From positions 186,001 to 250,000 of the forward strand of contig NZ_BBOJ01000011.1 of NCBI RefSeq assembly GCF_000974445.1: DNA of 64,000 nt. Reading direction: 5' to 3'. The notes under the pieces are model-generated. The model saw nothing but the letters and a program-made list of their open reading frames with translations. It had not been told where the DNA came from and ran no database searches. The DNA is from Lentzea aerocolonigenes. Its GTDB lineage: Bacteria; Actinomycetota; Actinomycetes; Mycobacteriales; Pseudonocardiaceae. Numbering within the stretch: position 1 is the first letter of the stretch; the number at the start of each line of letters is the position of its first letter. The position numbers were made by a program, and so were the translations under genes. Below are positions 51,619-59,526 of the stretch, in pieces.

Positions 51619-52466
51619 GCTTGGCCTCCTGGGAGAAAAGCGGTCACCAGGCGGATGAACGCGACTGGATCGTCGTCGTGCGCGTAGTGCCCCGCTCCCG
51701 GAATCTCCGTCCAGCGAAGCAGTGGTTGCCGCGTGGCCATCTGCCGGCACACCGAGGCCGGGAGGAAGTCCGACAGAGCACCGCGGATGACGAGGGTCGG
51801 GCAGCGCAGCGCGTCCACACAGGACCAGAGGTCGACCGGCCCGGCGGGATCGCCGCTGCGCCGGGCGGCCGCGATGCCCGCCATGTCGAGCTTCCACTCC
51901 CACCGCCCGCCGGCGCCGGGACGGACGGTGTGGTCGATCCGGGACGCGAGCGCGTCGTCGGTGATGCCTGGACGAATGCCCCGCCAGTAGGCACGCGCGG
52001 CGTCGAGCGAGTCGAAGCCGCTGGGAGTGTCTCGCATTTCGCGCAGGATCCGATCCGCGCCCGCGGTGTCGGTCGACGAACCCGGTCCGATGTCCTCGAC
52101 GACGAGTGCGGTGACCTGGTCCGGGTGCTTCGCCGCGAAGGCGTAGCCGACCGTGCCGCCCATCGAGTGGCCGACGATGCTGAAACGCGTGATCCCCAGC
52201 AACGTCACCAGTTTCTCGACGTCGTCGACGTAGGCGTTGGTGAAGTAGTCGCGATCGGGGTCCCACGAGCTGTCGCCGCGACCGCGGAAGTCCGGGGCGA
52301 TCACCGAGTGCGTGCTGCTCAACGCCCGCGCGACCGGTTCCCAGGTGTGGGCGTAGCTGCGCAGTCCGTGCAGCATGAGAACGGCTGGCTGCCGCTCGTC
52401 GCCCCACCGCAGGAAACGGCAGGTCAGCCCGTTGATGAGGACCTGGTGACTTTTCGGCTCGGTCAT
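51615..52466 (-). CDS. alpha/beta hydrolase (meta-cleavage-product hydrolase-like)
   Basis: This 283-aa protein has oxyanion motif LMLHGLRSYAHTWEPVARAL, nucleophile Ser in FSIVGHSMGGTVGYAFAA (about 106), Asp in VIRGALSDFLP and His in PGAGHYAHDDDP. The fold and length match C-C bond hydrolases and related esterases. Its stop overlaps the hydroxylase GTG, and the AA_synth gene ends 4 bp upstream of its ATG. With the VOC and hydroxylase genes it resembles a hydroxylate-cleave-hydrolyse set, though epoxide or ester hydrolysis is possible. Confidence 0.88.
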   Translation of the reverse strand: MTEPKSHQVLINGLTCRFLRWGDERQPAVLMLHGLRSYAHTWEPVARALSSTHSVIAPDFRGRGDSSWDPDRDYFTNAYVDDVEKLVTLLGITRFSIVGHSMGGTVGYAFAAKHPDQVTALVVEDIGPGSSTDTAGADRILREMRDTPSGFDSLDAARAYWRGIRPGITDDALASRIDHTVRPGAGGRWEWKLDMAGIAAARRSGDPAGPVDLWSCVDALRCPTLVIRGALSDFLPASVCRQMATRQPLLRWTEIPGAGHYAHDDDPVAFIRLVTAFLPGGQA

Positions 52467-52470
52467 CGGG

Positions 52471-53073
52471 CTAGCGCAGCCCGTCCTCGCCGCGCACCTC
52501 GGCGGCGGCGAGGCCACCGAGGCGGGCGTGCAGCCTGCCGCGTGACGCGAACGCGAAGGCGATGACGACCTCGTCGGGGCGAGGAGCGTCGCCGAAGCCG
52601 ATCGAGATCGTGTCGTAGTTCGAGCGCACGTACAGCGCGTCCTTGTGCGCCAGGGGAATGTCGATGACGGCGCCGGCGGCACCGACCTTGCCCGTCGACG
52701 GCACCCACGACTTCCCGCCGCCCACGGCCTCGCGCACCGGGTCGGCGAACTCCTGGGTGAGGAACGCGTTGCCGTGCTCGTACTCGCCGAGGGACCCGAC
52801 GACGCAGGCCTTGCCGTAGCTCTGGATCGGCTCGCCGGCCGCGGCTTCGACGGCGCGGCGGCCCACTTCACGTCCCAGCTCGGCCGACTTCGCGATGATG
52901 TCGCTCAGGTCCTCGCTGAAGCGACCGGCGTACGGGTTGTGCACGGCCGCGGCCACGACGATGCGGCGCACCGCCGACCCGTCGGCGGTCTGGCCGGTCT
53001 CGTTGGCGAGCACGTCCTCGACGTGCGTGAACCACTTCCGGACGTGATAGGGCCCGAAGTTCGCTGCTGGCAT
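52471..53073 (-). CDS. amino acid synthesis (AA_synth) family protein
   Basis: This 200-aa protein of the PF06684-type family shows VRRIVVAAAVHNPYAGRFSE, GKACVVGSLGEYEHGNAFLT, then SWVPSTGKVGAAGAVIDIPL and ALYVRSNYDTISIGF. The biochemical role of the family is not established; its members are found in catabolic gene clusters for nitrogen compounds and cyclic amides. ATG 53073 is preceded by GAGGTCG. It lies between the VOC and hydrolase genes in the operon. The family name should not be read as a function. Confidence 0.85.
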   Translation of the reverse strand: MPAANFGPYHVRKWFTHVEDVLANETGQTADGSAVRRIVVAAAVHNPYAGRFSEDLSDIIAKSAELGREVGRRAVEAAAGEPIQSYGKACVVGSLGEYEHGNAFLTQEFADPVREAVGGGKSWVPSTGKVGAAGAVIDIPLAHKDALYVRSNYDTISIGFGDAPRPDEVVIAFAFASRGRLHARLGGLAAAEVRGEDGLR

Positions 53074-53105
53074 GTGTTCGACCTCGACAATGCGTTCGGT
53101 GCTGG

Positions 53106-53564
53106 TCAGGGGTAGAGGGGTTCGAGCTCGACCGGCTCGCTCGGGGCGTTGTGCTCGCCGAGGACGCGCCTGCCCTCTTCGTCGTCGGTGACGGTTTCGG
53201 CGAAGAACTCGAACCGGTTGCCGTCGGGGTCCTCGAAGTAGAGGCCGATGCCCACCTTGTGGTCGGTCGTCTTGACCACCTTGACGCCCTTGGAGAGCAG
53301 CATTCCGTACAGGCGGCGCAGGTCGTCGACGTCGCCCTGGATCTCCAGACCGTAGTGCTGCAGGCCCAGACCGCCCTGCTGCGCGCCGTCGTCGGCGCGG
53401 ATGAGCGCGAGGTCGTGGTGTTTGCGGCCGAAGGAGAGGAAGACCCACCGGGGGCCGCGTGCGGTGATCTTCATGCCGAGCACGTCCGCGAACCACTCGG
53501 CGGAAGCCTCGGGGTCGCGCACGAGCAGCGACAGGTGAGTGCGTGTGATCACGGGAGTGGTCAT
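53106..53564 (-). CDS. VOC/extradiol dioxygenase-like protein
   Basis: This 152-aa single vicinal-oxygen-chelate module pair keeps a two-His one-Glu metal triad: His in TRTHLSLLVRD (about 10), His in GLGLQHYGLEIQ (about 72) and Glu in GNRFEFFAETV (about 120). This triad is used by extradiol ring-cleavage dioxygenases and some isomerases and lyases. Start ATG 53564; 32 bp upstream of the AA_synth gene. Operon context favours ring cleavage after hydroxylation. Confidence 0.87.
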   Translation of the reverse strand: MTTPVITRTHLSLLVRDPEASAEWFADVLGMKITARGPRWVFLSFGRKHHDLALIRADDGAQQGGLGLQHYGLEIQGDVDDLRRLYGMLLSKGVKVVKTTDHKVGIGLYFEDPDGNRFEFFAETVTDDEEGRRVLGEHNAPSEPVELEPLYP

Positions 53565-53574
53565 GGGGTCTCCT

Positions 53575-54588
53575 TCAGTGGTGAGCGGCGGGAGCGGCGG
53601 CGGCGACGGCCGGCGTCCAGGCGACGTCGGTGATCTCCGGGAACTCGCGCCACTCCTTGGAGAAGGTGCGGCCGCCGTCGGTGGAGCGGAACAGGTGGCC
53701 GTACTTGGTGCCGGCGAACACCAGGTCCGCGTCGGCGGGATGCGTGCCGAACGCCCACACCGTCGAGTTGGCCGGAGTGTCGAAAGTGGACTCCGTCCAG
53801 GTCCGGGCGAGGTCGTCGGAACGGAAGACACGGGTGACGGTGCCGGGCGTGGCGTCACCGATGCCGAGCAGCAGCGAGTTCGAGCCTGGGATCCGCGCGA
53901 CGAGCCGCGTGTAGTAGATGCCCCAGGTGGACTTCGTGCCGGTGCGCGTCCAGGTCCTGCCGTCGTCCTGGCTGACGAAGATCGCGTTGACGACCAGGCA
54001 GACGATCGTCTTGGGCGGACCGTCCAGCACGACGACGCAGTGGATGTCGGAGGGCGTGACCCCGTCAGGCCCGTCGGTGCGGTCCCACGTGTCGCCCCGG
54101 TCGCGGGTGACCCACAGGCCGCCCTCCTCGACGCCGAACCAGGCGGACTTGCCGTCGACGTGGTCGTAGACCGTGGTGAGGATGCGGGGCTTGCTGACGC
54201 CGGCGCACTTCTCCGGCAGCTCGGGGGAGAGGCGGTCCCAGGTGACGCCACCGTCACCCGTGCGGTACATGACCGCGCGGGACGGCGCGCCGGTGCCGAT
54301 CAGCATGCTGTCGGCGTCGTTCGGGTCGATCGCGATCGACCACACCTGCTGGTCGTTGAACGGCGAGTCGACCCTGCTCCACCGGGTGCCGCCGTCGTCG
54401 CTGCGGCCCAGTCCCGCGTCGGCGCCGGCGAAGATCACCTCGGGCCGGTCGGGGTGCACCGCCAGTGCGCGGACCACGGAGTCGAACTCGAGCGCCTGGT
54501 CGAGCGGGATGCGTTCCCAGGTCTTGCCGTCGTCGTTGCTGCGCAGCACACCTTGCCCTGCGGTGGCCACCAGAATCGTTCCTTGCAT
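53575..54588 (-). CDS. BNR/sialidase-like beta-propeller protein
   Basis: This 337-aa protein is built of repeated Asp-box motifs: RSNDDGKTWERI, RSDDGGTRWSRV, RTGDGGVTWDRL, TRDRGDTWDRT, SQDDGRTWTRT, RSDDLARTWTE and RSTDGGRTFSKEW, consistent with a six- to seven-bladed propeller. No signal peptide and no sialidase catalytic FRIP/Arg triad are seen. Location in the middle of a catabolic operon is odd; it may be a scaffold, lactonase-like enzyme or binding protein. ATG 54588 follows GGAGAACTCCCG. Confidence 0.8.
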   Translation of the reverse strand: MQGTILVATAGQGVLRSNDDGKTWERIPLDQALEFDSVVRALAVHPDRPEVIFAGADAGLGRSDDGGTRWSRVDSPFNDQQVWSIAIDPNDADSMLIGTGAPSRAVMYRTGDGGVTWDRLSPELPEKCAGVSKPRILTTVYDHVDGKSAWFGVEEGGLWVTRDRGDTWDRTDGPDGVTPSDIHCVVVLDGPPKTIVCLVVNAIFVSQDDGRTWTRTGTKSTWGIYYTRLVARIPGSNSLLLGIGDATPGTVTRVFRSDDLARTWTESTFDTPANSTVWAFGTHPADADLVFAGTKYGHLFRSTDGGRTFSKEWREFPEITDVAWTPAVAAAAPAAHH

Positions 54589-54621
54589 CGGGAGTTCTCC
54601 TTGATTGCCAGAGAGGATGTC

Positions 54622-55416
54622 TCAGAGGAAGATGCCGCGGGTCAGTCCGCCGTCGATGCCGAGCGACTCGCCGGTGATCCCGCCGGTGCCCGGTGCGGCG
54701 AGGAAGCAGACGGCGTCGGCGACCTCGTCGGCGGAGAGCACGCGGCGGATCGGCGTGCGGTTGACGAAGTTCTGCTCCACCTGCTGCGGTGTGATGCCCT
54801 CCGCCGCGGCGTTCTTCGCGTACAGCTCGTGGATGTGCTCGGTCTCCACCACGCCGGGGTGCAGCGTGTTGACGGTGATGCCGTGCGGTCCGAGCTGGTC
54901 GGACAGCACCTTGGTCATGTGCACGATCGCGAGGTTGCGCATGCCGGACAGCGCGTGGCTCGACCGGCCGGTCAGCCCGCCGATGTTCACGATCCGGCCG
55001 TAGCCGTGGGCGCGCATGTGGGGCACGACCGCTTTGACACAACGGAAGTAGCCGACGACCTTGGTGTTCAGGTCGGCGAGCAGGGCTTCGGGATCGGCGG
55101 TCTCCACGTCGTTGCGCACCAGTCCGGCGGGCGCGGCGGCACCGTTGACCAGGATGGAGACCTGGCCGATCTCGGCGGCGGCTTCGGCCAGCGCCATGAC
55201 CGACGCGGTGTCGGTGGTGTCGGCGGCGACCGGGAACACCTCACCGCCGATCTCTGTGACGATTTCTGCGGCGGCCTCCTTCAGGACCTCGATGCGGCGG
55301 GCGGCGATGACGACCTTGGCGCCACGCCGCACGAGTGCCTGCGTGACGGCCTTGCCGATGCCCAGCCCGCCACCGGTCACGATCGCGACCTGGCCGTGGA
55401 GTTCTGTTGTGCTCAT
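54622..55416 (-). CDS. SDR-fold protein lacking the catalytic Tyr-x-x-x-Lys
   Basis: This 264-aa protein has the classical cofactor motif VAIVTGGGLGIGKAVTQALV, ILVNGAAAPAG in place of NNAG, and VNIGGLTG where the active Ser normally sits. The catalytic helix reads SGMRNLAIVHMTKVLSDQLG; Tyr and Lys of Y-x-x-x-K are absent. The C-terminal GITGESLGIDGG is normal. It is translationally coupled (ATGA) to the aldehyde dehydrogenase gene. It may use another proton donor, or bind cofactor without reduction. Confidence 0.85.
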   Translation of the reverse strand: MSTTELHGQVAIVTGGGLGIGKAVTQALVRRGAKVVIAARRIEVLKEAAAEIVTEIGGEVFPVAADTTDTASVMALAEAAAEIGQVSILVNGAAAPAGLVRNDVETADPEALLADLNTKVVGYFRCVKAVVPHMRAHGYGRIVNIGGLTGRSSHALSGMRNLAIVHMTKVLSDQLGPHGITVNTLHPGVVETEHIHELYAKNAAAEGITPQQVEQNFVNRTPIRRVLSADEVADAVCFLAAPGTGGITGESLGIDGGLTRGIFL

Positions 55417-56942
55417 GAGAGGTTCACCCAGACGCTCTTGGTTTCGGTGTACTGCTCGAGCACGCCGCGGCCCATCTCGCGGCCCCACCCGGACTGCTTG
55501 TAGCCGCCGAACGGTGAGGCGGGGTCGGTGAGGTTGTAACAGTTGATCCACACGGTTCCCGCCTTGATCGCGGCGGCGATGCGGTGTGCCTGCTTGAGGT
55601 CGTTCGTCCAGAGTCCGGCCGAGAGCCCGTACGGCGAGTCGTTGGCCTTGTCGATCAGGTCGTCGACCTCGCGCCACCGCATCGCGACGAGCACCGGTCC
55701 GAAGATCTCCTCCTGGACCACGCGCATGCTGTGCGTGGTCTCGGTGAGCACGGTCGGTTCGATGAAGTAGCCGTCGGAGTGCTCGTCGCCGAGCCCGCTC
55801 GGGCGCGCGCCACCCGTGACCAGTTCGGCACCTTCGCTCAGCCCGGACTCCACATAGGACTGAACGGTCGCCAGCTGGCGTGCCGACACCAGCGGCCCCA
55901 TCTGGGTGGCCGGATCCTGCCCCGGCCCGACGACGATCCGGCGGGCGTGGTCGACCAGAGCGGACATCACGTCGTCGTAGACGTCCTCGTGCACGTAGAG
56001 CCGCGAGCCCGCGGTGCAGGTCTGGCCCTGGTTGAAGAAGATGCCTTCGGCGGCGGCCGCGGCGACCGCGGTGACGTCGGCGTCCGGCAGCACGATGTGC
56101 GGTGACTTGCCGCCGAGCTCCAGCGACACCTTCTTCATGTTGCCCAGTGCCGCCGACGTGATCAGCCGGCCGACCTCGGTCGAACCGGTGAACGCGACCT
56201 TGTCCACGCCGGGGTGGGCCGCGATCGCCGCGCCGACGACGCTGCCGGACCCGGTGACGACGTTGAGCACGCCAGGTGGGAACCCGGCTTGCTCGACCAG
56301 CTCGGCGAGCCGCAGCGTCGACAACGAGGTCTCCTCGGCGGGCTTGAGCACCACCGCGTTGCCCATCGCCAGCGCGGGCGCGAGCTTCCACGACGCCATC
56401 GACATCGGGAAGTTCCACGGCACGATCGCTCCCACCACACCGATCGGCTCGTGCACGGTGTAGTTAAGGATCTTCAACCCGCCACGGGGTGACAGCGGGA
56501 TCGTCGAGCCCTCGAACTTGCTCGGCCAGCCGGCGAAGTAGCGGAACAGCTTCGCCGTGGTGCCGGCGTCGACGGCGCGGGCGACCGACACGGGCTTGCC
56601 GTTGTCGAGCGACTCCAGGAACGCGAGCTCGTCGGCGTGCGCCTCGACCAGTTCGGCCAGCCGGTGCAACAGCTCGCCGCGCTGCAGCGGACTGATGTCG
56701 CGCCACTCGGGATTCGCCAGCGCGGCGCGGGCGGCCGTGACGGCGTCGTCCACATCGGACTCGGTGCCGCGGGCGAAGGTGGCCAGAGGCCTGCCGGTGG
56801 CCGGGTTGATCGACCGGATCGTCTCCCCGGATGAGCTCGGCCGCCATCGACCACCGATGTACAGACCGTGCTCCACGGCGAGGAACGACGACACGCCGAA
56901 CGGTGTCGAAGCGGGCAGGGACGTGCTGTCTACTGTGGTCAT
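55413..56942 (-). CDS. NAD(P)-dependent aldehyde dehydrogenase
   Basis: This 509-aa protein has the family motifs PWNFPMSMASWKLAPALA, FTGSTEVG, catalytic Glu in VSLELGGKSPHIVL (about 273) and nucleophile Cys in NQGQTCTAGSRLYV (about 307), with EEIFGPVL and FGGYKQSGWGREMG at the C-terminus. It overlaps the TPP enzyme upstream and the SDR downstream by ATGA, so the three are made together. Coupling with a decarboxylase suggests 2-oxo acid to aldehyde to acid, as in mandelate-type pathways (inference). Confidence 0.95.
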   Translation of the reverse strand: MTTVDSTSLPASTPFGVSSFLAVEHGLYIGGRWRPSSSGETIRSINPATGRPLATFARGTESDVDDAVTAARAALANPEWRDISPLQRGELLHRLAELVEAHADELAFLESLDNGKPVSVARAVDAGTTAKLFRYFAGWPSKFEGSTIPLSPRGGLKILNYTVHEPIGVVGAIVPWNFPMSMASWKLAPALAMGNAVVLKPAEETSLSTLRLAELVEQAGFPPGVLNVVTGSGSVVGAAIAAHPGVDKVAFTGSTEVGRLITSAALGNMKKVSLELGGKSPHIVLPDADVTAVAAAAAEGIFFNQGQTCTAGSRLYVHEDVYDDVMSALVDHARRIVVGPGQDPATQMGPLVSARQLATVQSYVESGLSEGAELVTGGARPSGLGDEHSDGYFIEPTVLTETTHSMRVVQEEIFGPVLVAMRWREVDDLIDKANDSPYGLSAGLWTNDLKQAHRIAAAIKAGTVWINCYNLTDPASPFGGYKQSGWGREMGRGVLEQYTETKSVWVNLS

Positions 56943-58492
56943 AGCGCCATCTCGATGAGGGACGGGCCGCCGATGCCGACGGCGTCGGTGAACGTGTGCC
57001 GCAGTTCGGCGACGGTGGCCGCGCGCGTCGCGGGAACACCGAACCCGCGAGCGAGCGCCACCCAGTCGACCCGGGGGTCGGCCAGGCTGGTCAACGCCGT
57101 GGCCTGCGGACCGAACTCGGCGTTCCCGTGCCGGCCCAGTTCGGTGCGCAGCACGTTGTAGGTGTGGTTGGCGGCGATGAGAACGATGACGTTGGTCTGT
57201 TCACGGGCCATGGTCCACAGGGCCTGCGCGGTGTAGAGGCCGCTGCCGTCGGACTGCAGTGCGATGACCGGCCGGTCGGGTGCCGCGATGGCCGCTCCCA
57301 GCGCGCAGGGCAGGCCTTGCCCGATGGCGCCGCCGGTGTTGGTCAGGACCGTGTGGCTGGGGGCCGAAGCCGACGCCGTGTAGAACGGGTAGCCGCTCGT
57401 GCCGCCCTCGACGGACACGATGGCGTTCTCGGGCAGGACGCTCGCCACGACCTGGCCGATGGTCCGGCCGGACAACGGTTCGCCCGAGCCTGGTGACTCG
57501 GACAGCGGTCCGGGACGGACCGGGTCGACGCCGCCGAGGAGGTCGGCGAGTTCGAGCAGGGCTTCTTCCGCGTCCTCGTGCGGCCGCGCCAGCCGGACCA
57601 GGGTGCCCGGCTGGGTCAGCACGCTCGGGACGCCGTCGTAACCGAAGTACGCCACGGGATCCTCGGCACCCGCGACGATCACCGCCTGCGCTTCCCGCAG
57701 CACGGCCGCGGCCGTTTCGGGGAAGTACGGCAGCCGATCGATGGCGGGCAACCCGCCACCACGTTCCGCACGGGCGGGAAACGTCTCGCTGTACAGGGCG
57801 AGCCCGGTCTTCGCCGCGATGCGGCCTGCAGCCTCCTGTCCCTTGCGGCTCAACGCGTTCCCGCCGAGCAGCAGCACGGCACGCGCTCCGGCGGTCCGCA
57901 GTCGTTGCGCGACGTTCTGGACGGCCTCCACGCTGACCGGCGCGCGCGAAGGCATCGCCGCAGGCTTGACCGGCTGTACCGGTGCGCTGTGTTGCTGGTG
58001 ATCCGCCGGGACGATCAACGTGGACACGCCGAGCAAGCGGTGGGCGTCGTCGAACGCCGTGCGGGTCGCCTCGCCGATGCTCGCGCGGTCGGTCACGGTG
58101 TGGACCGTGCCCACCGTCGCGGCGAGGGCCGCGATGTCCGACGTCAGCGGGGCGTCGTACGGCAGGTGCGTGCTCGTGTGGTCGCCGACGATGTTCACCA
58201 ACGGCGTGTTCGCCCGGCGTGCGTTGTGCAGGTTCGCGAGCCCGTTCGCCAGGCCAGGGCCCAGGTGCAGCAGGGTCAGGGCGGCTTTCCCGGTGATGCG
58301 GGCGTACCCGTCGGCGGCTCCGGTGCACACGTTCTCGTGCAGCCCCAGCACGGCACGCACACCGGTGATCCGGTCCAGCGCGGCGACCAGTGGCATCTCC
58401 GTCGTGCCCGGGTTCGCGAAGCACAGGTCCGCACCGGAGTGTGCCGCGGCACTCACGAGCGCTTCGGCTCCGGTCACGACGTCGTCTGCCAC
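56939..58492 (-). CDS. thiamine diphosphate-dependent enzyme (acetolactate synthase/benzoylformate decarboxylase-like)
   Basis: This 517-aa protein has the N-terminal Pyr domain with FANPGTTEMPLVAAL and the cofactor-activating Glu in LGLHENVCTGAADGYAR, LHLGPGLANGLANLHNARR, and the PP domain with LQSDGSGLYTAQALWTM and ANHTYNVL (the GDG-x-N metal site in the form SDGS...N). The subgroup is often named acetolactate synthase large subunit, but no regulatory subunit gene is present and the coupled aldehyde dehydrogenase favours a 2-oxo acid decarboxylase. GTG 58492 is preceded by GGAGGAAG. First gene of the leftward operon. Confidence 0.88.
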   Translation of the reverse strand: MADDVVTGAEALVSAAAHSGADLCFANPGTTEMPLVAALDRITGVRAVLGLHENVCTGAADGYARITGKAALTLLHLGPGLANGLANLHNARRANTPLVNIVGDHTSTHLPYDAPLTSDIAALAATVGTVHTVTDRASIGEATRTAFDDAHRLLGVSTLIVPADHQQHSAPVQPVKPAAMPSRAPVSVEAVQNVAQRLRTAGARAVLLLGGNALSRKGQEAAGRIAAKTGLALYSETFPARAERGGGLPAIDRLPYFPETAAAVLREAQAVIVAGAEDPVAYFGYDGVPSVLTQPGTLVRLARPHEDAEEALLELADLLGGVDPVRPGPLSESPGSGEPLSGRTIGQVVASVLPENAIVSVEGGTSGYPFYTASASAPSHTVLTNTGGAIGQGLPCALGAAIAAPDRPVIALQSDGSGLYTAQALWTMAREQTNVIVLIAANHTYNVLRTELGRHGNAEFGPQATALTSLADPRVDWVALARGFGVPATRAATVAELRHTFTDAVGIGGPSLIEMAL

Positions 58493-58510
58493 AGCTTCCT
58501 CCGTACTATT

Positions 58511-58538
58511 ATCGTACGTGGTGTACGCATATCGACAA
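58511..58538 (-). promoter_or_regulatory. promoter and IclR-type motif of the leftward operon
   Basis: On the minus strand TTGTCG (58538-58533) is followed after 16 bp by TACGAT (58516-58511). The + strand motif GTACGCATATCGAC (58523-58536) overlaps the -35 and recurs with one difference upstream of the rightward operon. Repressor binding here would block polymerase. Confidence 0.6.
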
Positions 58539-58624
58539 CGGTAGCCGCAATCGCGGCGATGGGGAAGACCGCCGTCGGTCGAGATGGATGGGAGACGCGG
58601 AATGTGCTTGGTGCGCAACGCGAA

Positions 58625-58660
58625 CAGCCCCCGGCGTCGTGATCACGACGCCGGGGGCTG
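58625..58660 (-). terminator. 36-bp perfect palindrome after the IclR gene
   Basis: Each 18-base half is complementary with no loop mismatch; the centre is GTGATCAC at 58639-58646. It starts 16 bp beyond the IclR stop and isolates it from the leftward operon promoter. Confidence 0.85.
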
Positions 58661-58675
58661 CTTCAGTGCGAGCGG

Positions 58676-59395
58676 CTACCTGCTCCGGGACTGCGCGGCT
58701 GTGTCCGGTGTGAAATCGCCGGACAGTCGCGCGGCTGCCTCGGCGGCCGCGGCGGTGACCAGTTCGGGGATGCGCGAGTCCGACACCTCGACGCCGAGCT
58801 GGACCACGCCGATGCTGGCCGTTGCCCAGTCGGAGCTCCTGATCGGTGCCGCGACGCCGATCGCCCCGCTCTGCAGGGCTCCGGTCGTGAGCGCGTACCC
58901 GCGGCGGCGCGCGAGCTTGACGTCGTCGCTGTCGTCACCGGCCGGTGGTCGTCCTGCGAGGATGGCGACGCCGTCGGCGCCGACGTCGAGGGGGTGCCGC
59001 GCGCCTTGCCGCAGGGCGAGGTGGAACAGGCTCCGGGTGGGTTCCTCCGTGAGCAGGATCAGCGCCTGGTCGCCGTCCGCGATGCTGAGCAGGGTGGTGC
59101 TGTTCGTCTCCTCGCTGAGCCGGCGCAGAATCGGGAGCACCGTGGCCTGCAGCTGAGGGCGCAGTTTGCTGGCGAGCTCGGCGATGCCGATCCCGAGCAC
59201 GTAACGGGTGTCGATGCGGCCGATGAGGCGATGGGCTTCGAGGGTGCGGAGCAGCCGGTAGACGACCGCTCGTGCGGTGGAGAGCTCGTCGGCCAGCTCC
59301 GCCGCGGTCAGCCCGTCGCTGTTGTTGGCCAGCAGGGCCAGGACGGTGAGGCCCCGGTCGAGGGTCTGGGAGGTCTCCCCGCTCGGCGAGTTCAT
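58676..59395 (-). CDS. IclR family transcriptional regulator
   Basis: This 239-aa protein has an N-terminal winged helix (8-70: QTLDRGLTVLALLANNSDGL, LADELSTARAVVYRLLRTLE) and an effector domain (80-239) with the conserved region ending SGAIGVAAPIRSSD. IclR members repress or activate catabolic operons in response to aromatic or short acids. It lies between two divergent operons that share a motif at their promoters. Start ATG 59395 with GGAGG upstream; the start is 131 bp from the rightward operon's first ATG. Confidence 0.93.
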   Translation of the reverse strand: MNSPSGETSQTLDRGLTVLALLANNSDGLTAAELADELSTARAVVYRLLRTLEAHRLIGRIDTRYVLGIGIAELASKLRPQLQATVLPILRRLSEETNSTTLLSIADGDQALILLTEEPTRSLFHLALRQGARHPLDVGADGVAILAGRPPAGDDSDDVKLARRRGYALTTGALQSGAIGVAAPIRSSDWATASIGVVQLGVEVSDSRIPELVTAAAAEAAARLSGDFTPDTAAQSRSR

Positions 59396-59464
59396 CGTGA
59401 GGGTCCTCCGTTGACGGCTTGTTGCTGGTGATGGTTTAGCACAGCGGGCCTACCGTCCGTGTGA

Positions 59465-59505
59465 TTGACCGGCGTCAACGTGGATCGTATAGTACGAATA
59501 TCGAC
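59465..59505 (+). promoter_or_regulatory. promoter and IclR-type operator of the rightward operon
   Basis: TTGACC (59465-59470), 17 bp, TATAGT (59488-59493) make a near-consensus promoter. The -10 sits inside the palindrome TCGTA-TAG-TACGA (59485-59497), and GTACGAATATCGAC (59492-59505) repeats the motif of the leftward promoter. Binding here would cover the -10. Confidence 0.75.
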
Positions 59506-59526
59506 CAGCAAGGACGGTAATCGAAC

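Noticed and set aside
56939..58492. Biosynthetic acetolactate synthase for branched-chain amino acids
   Set aside because: No small regulatory subunit or ilvC lies nearby, and the gene is coupled to an aldehyde dehydrogenase.
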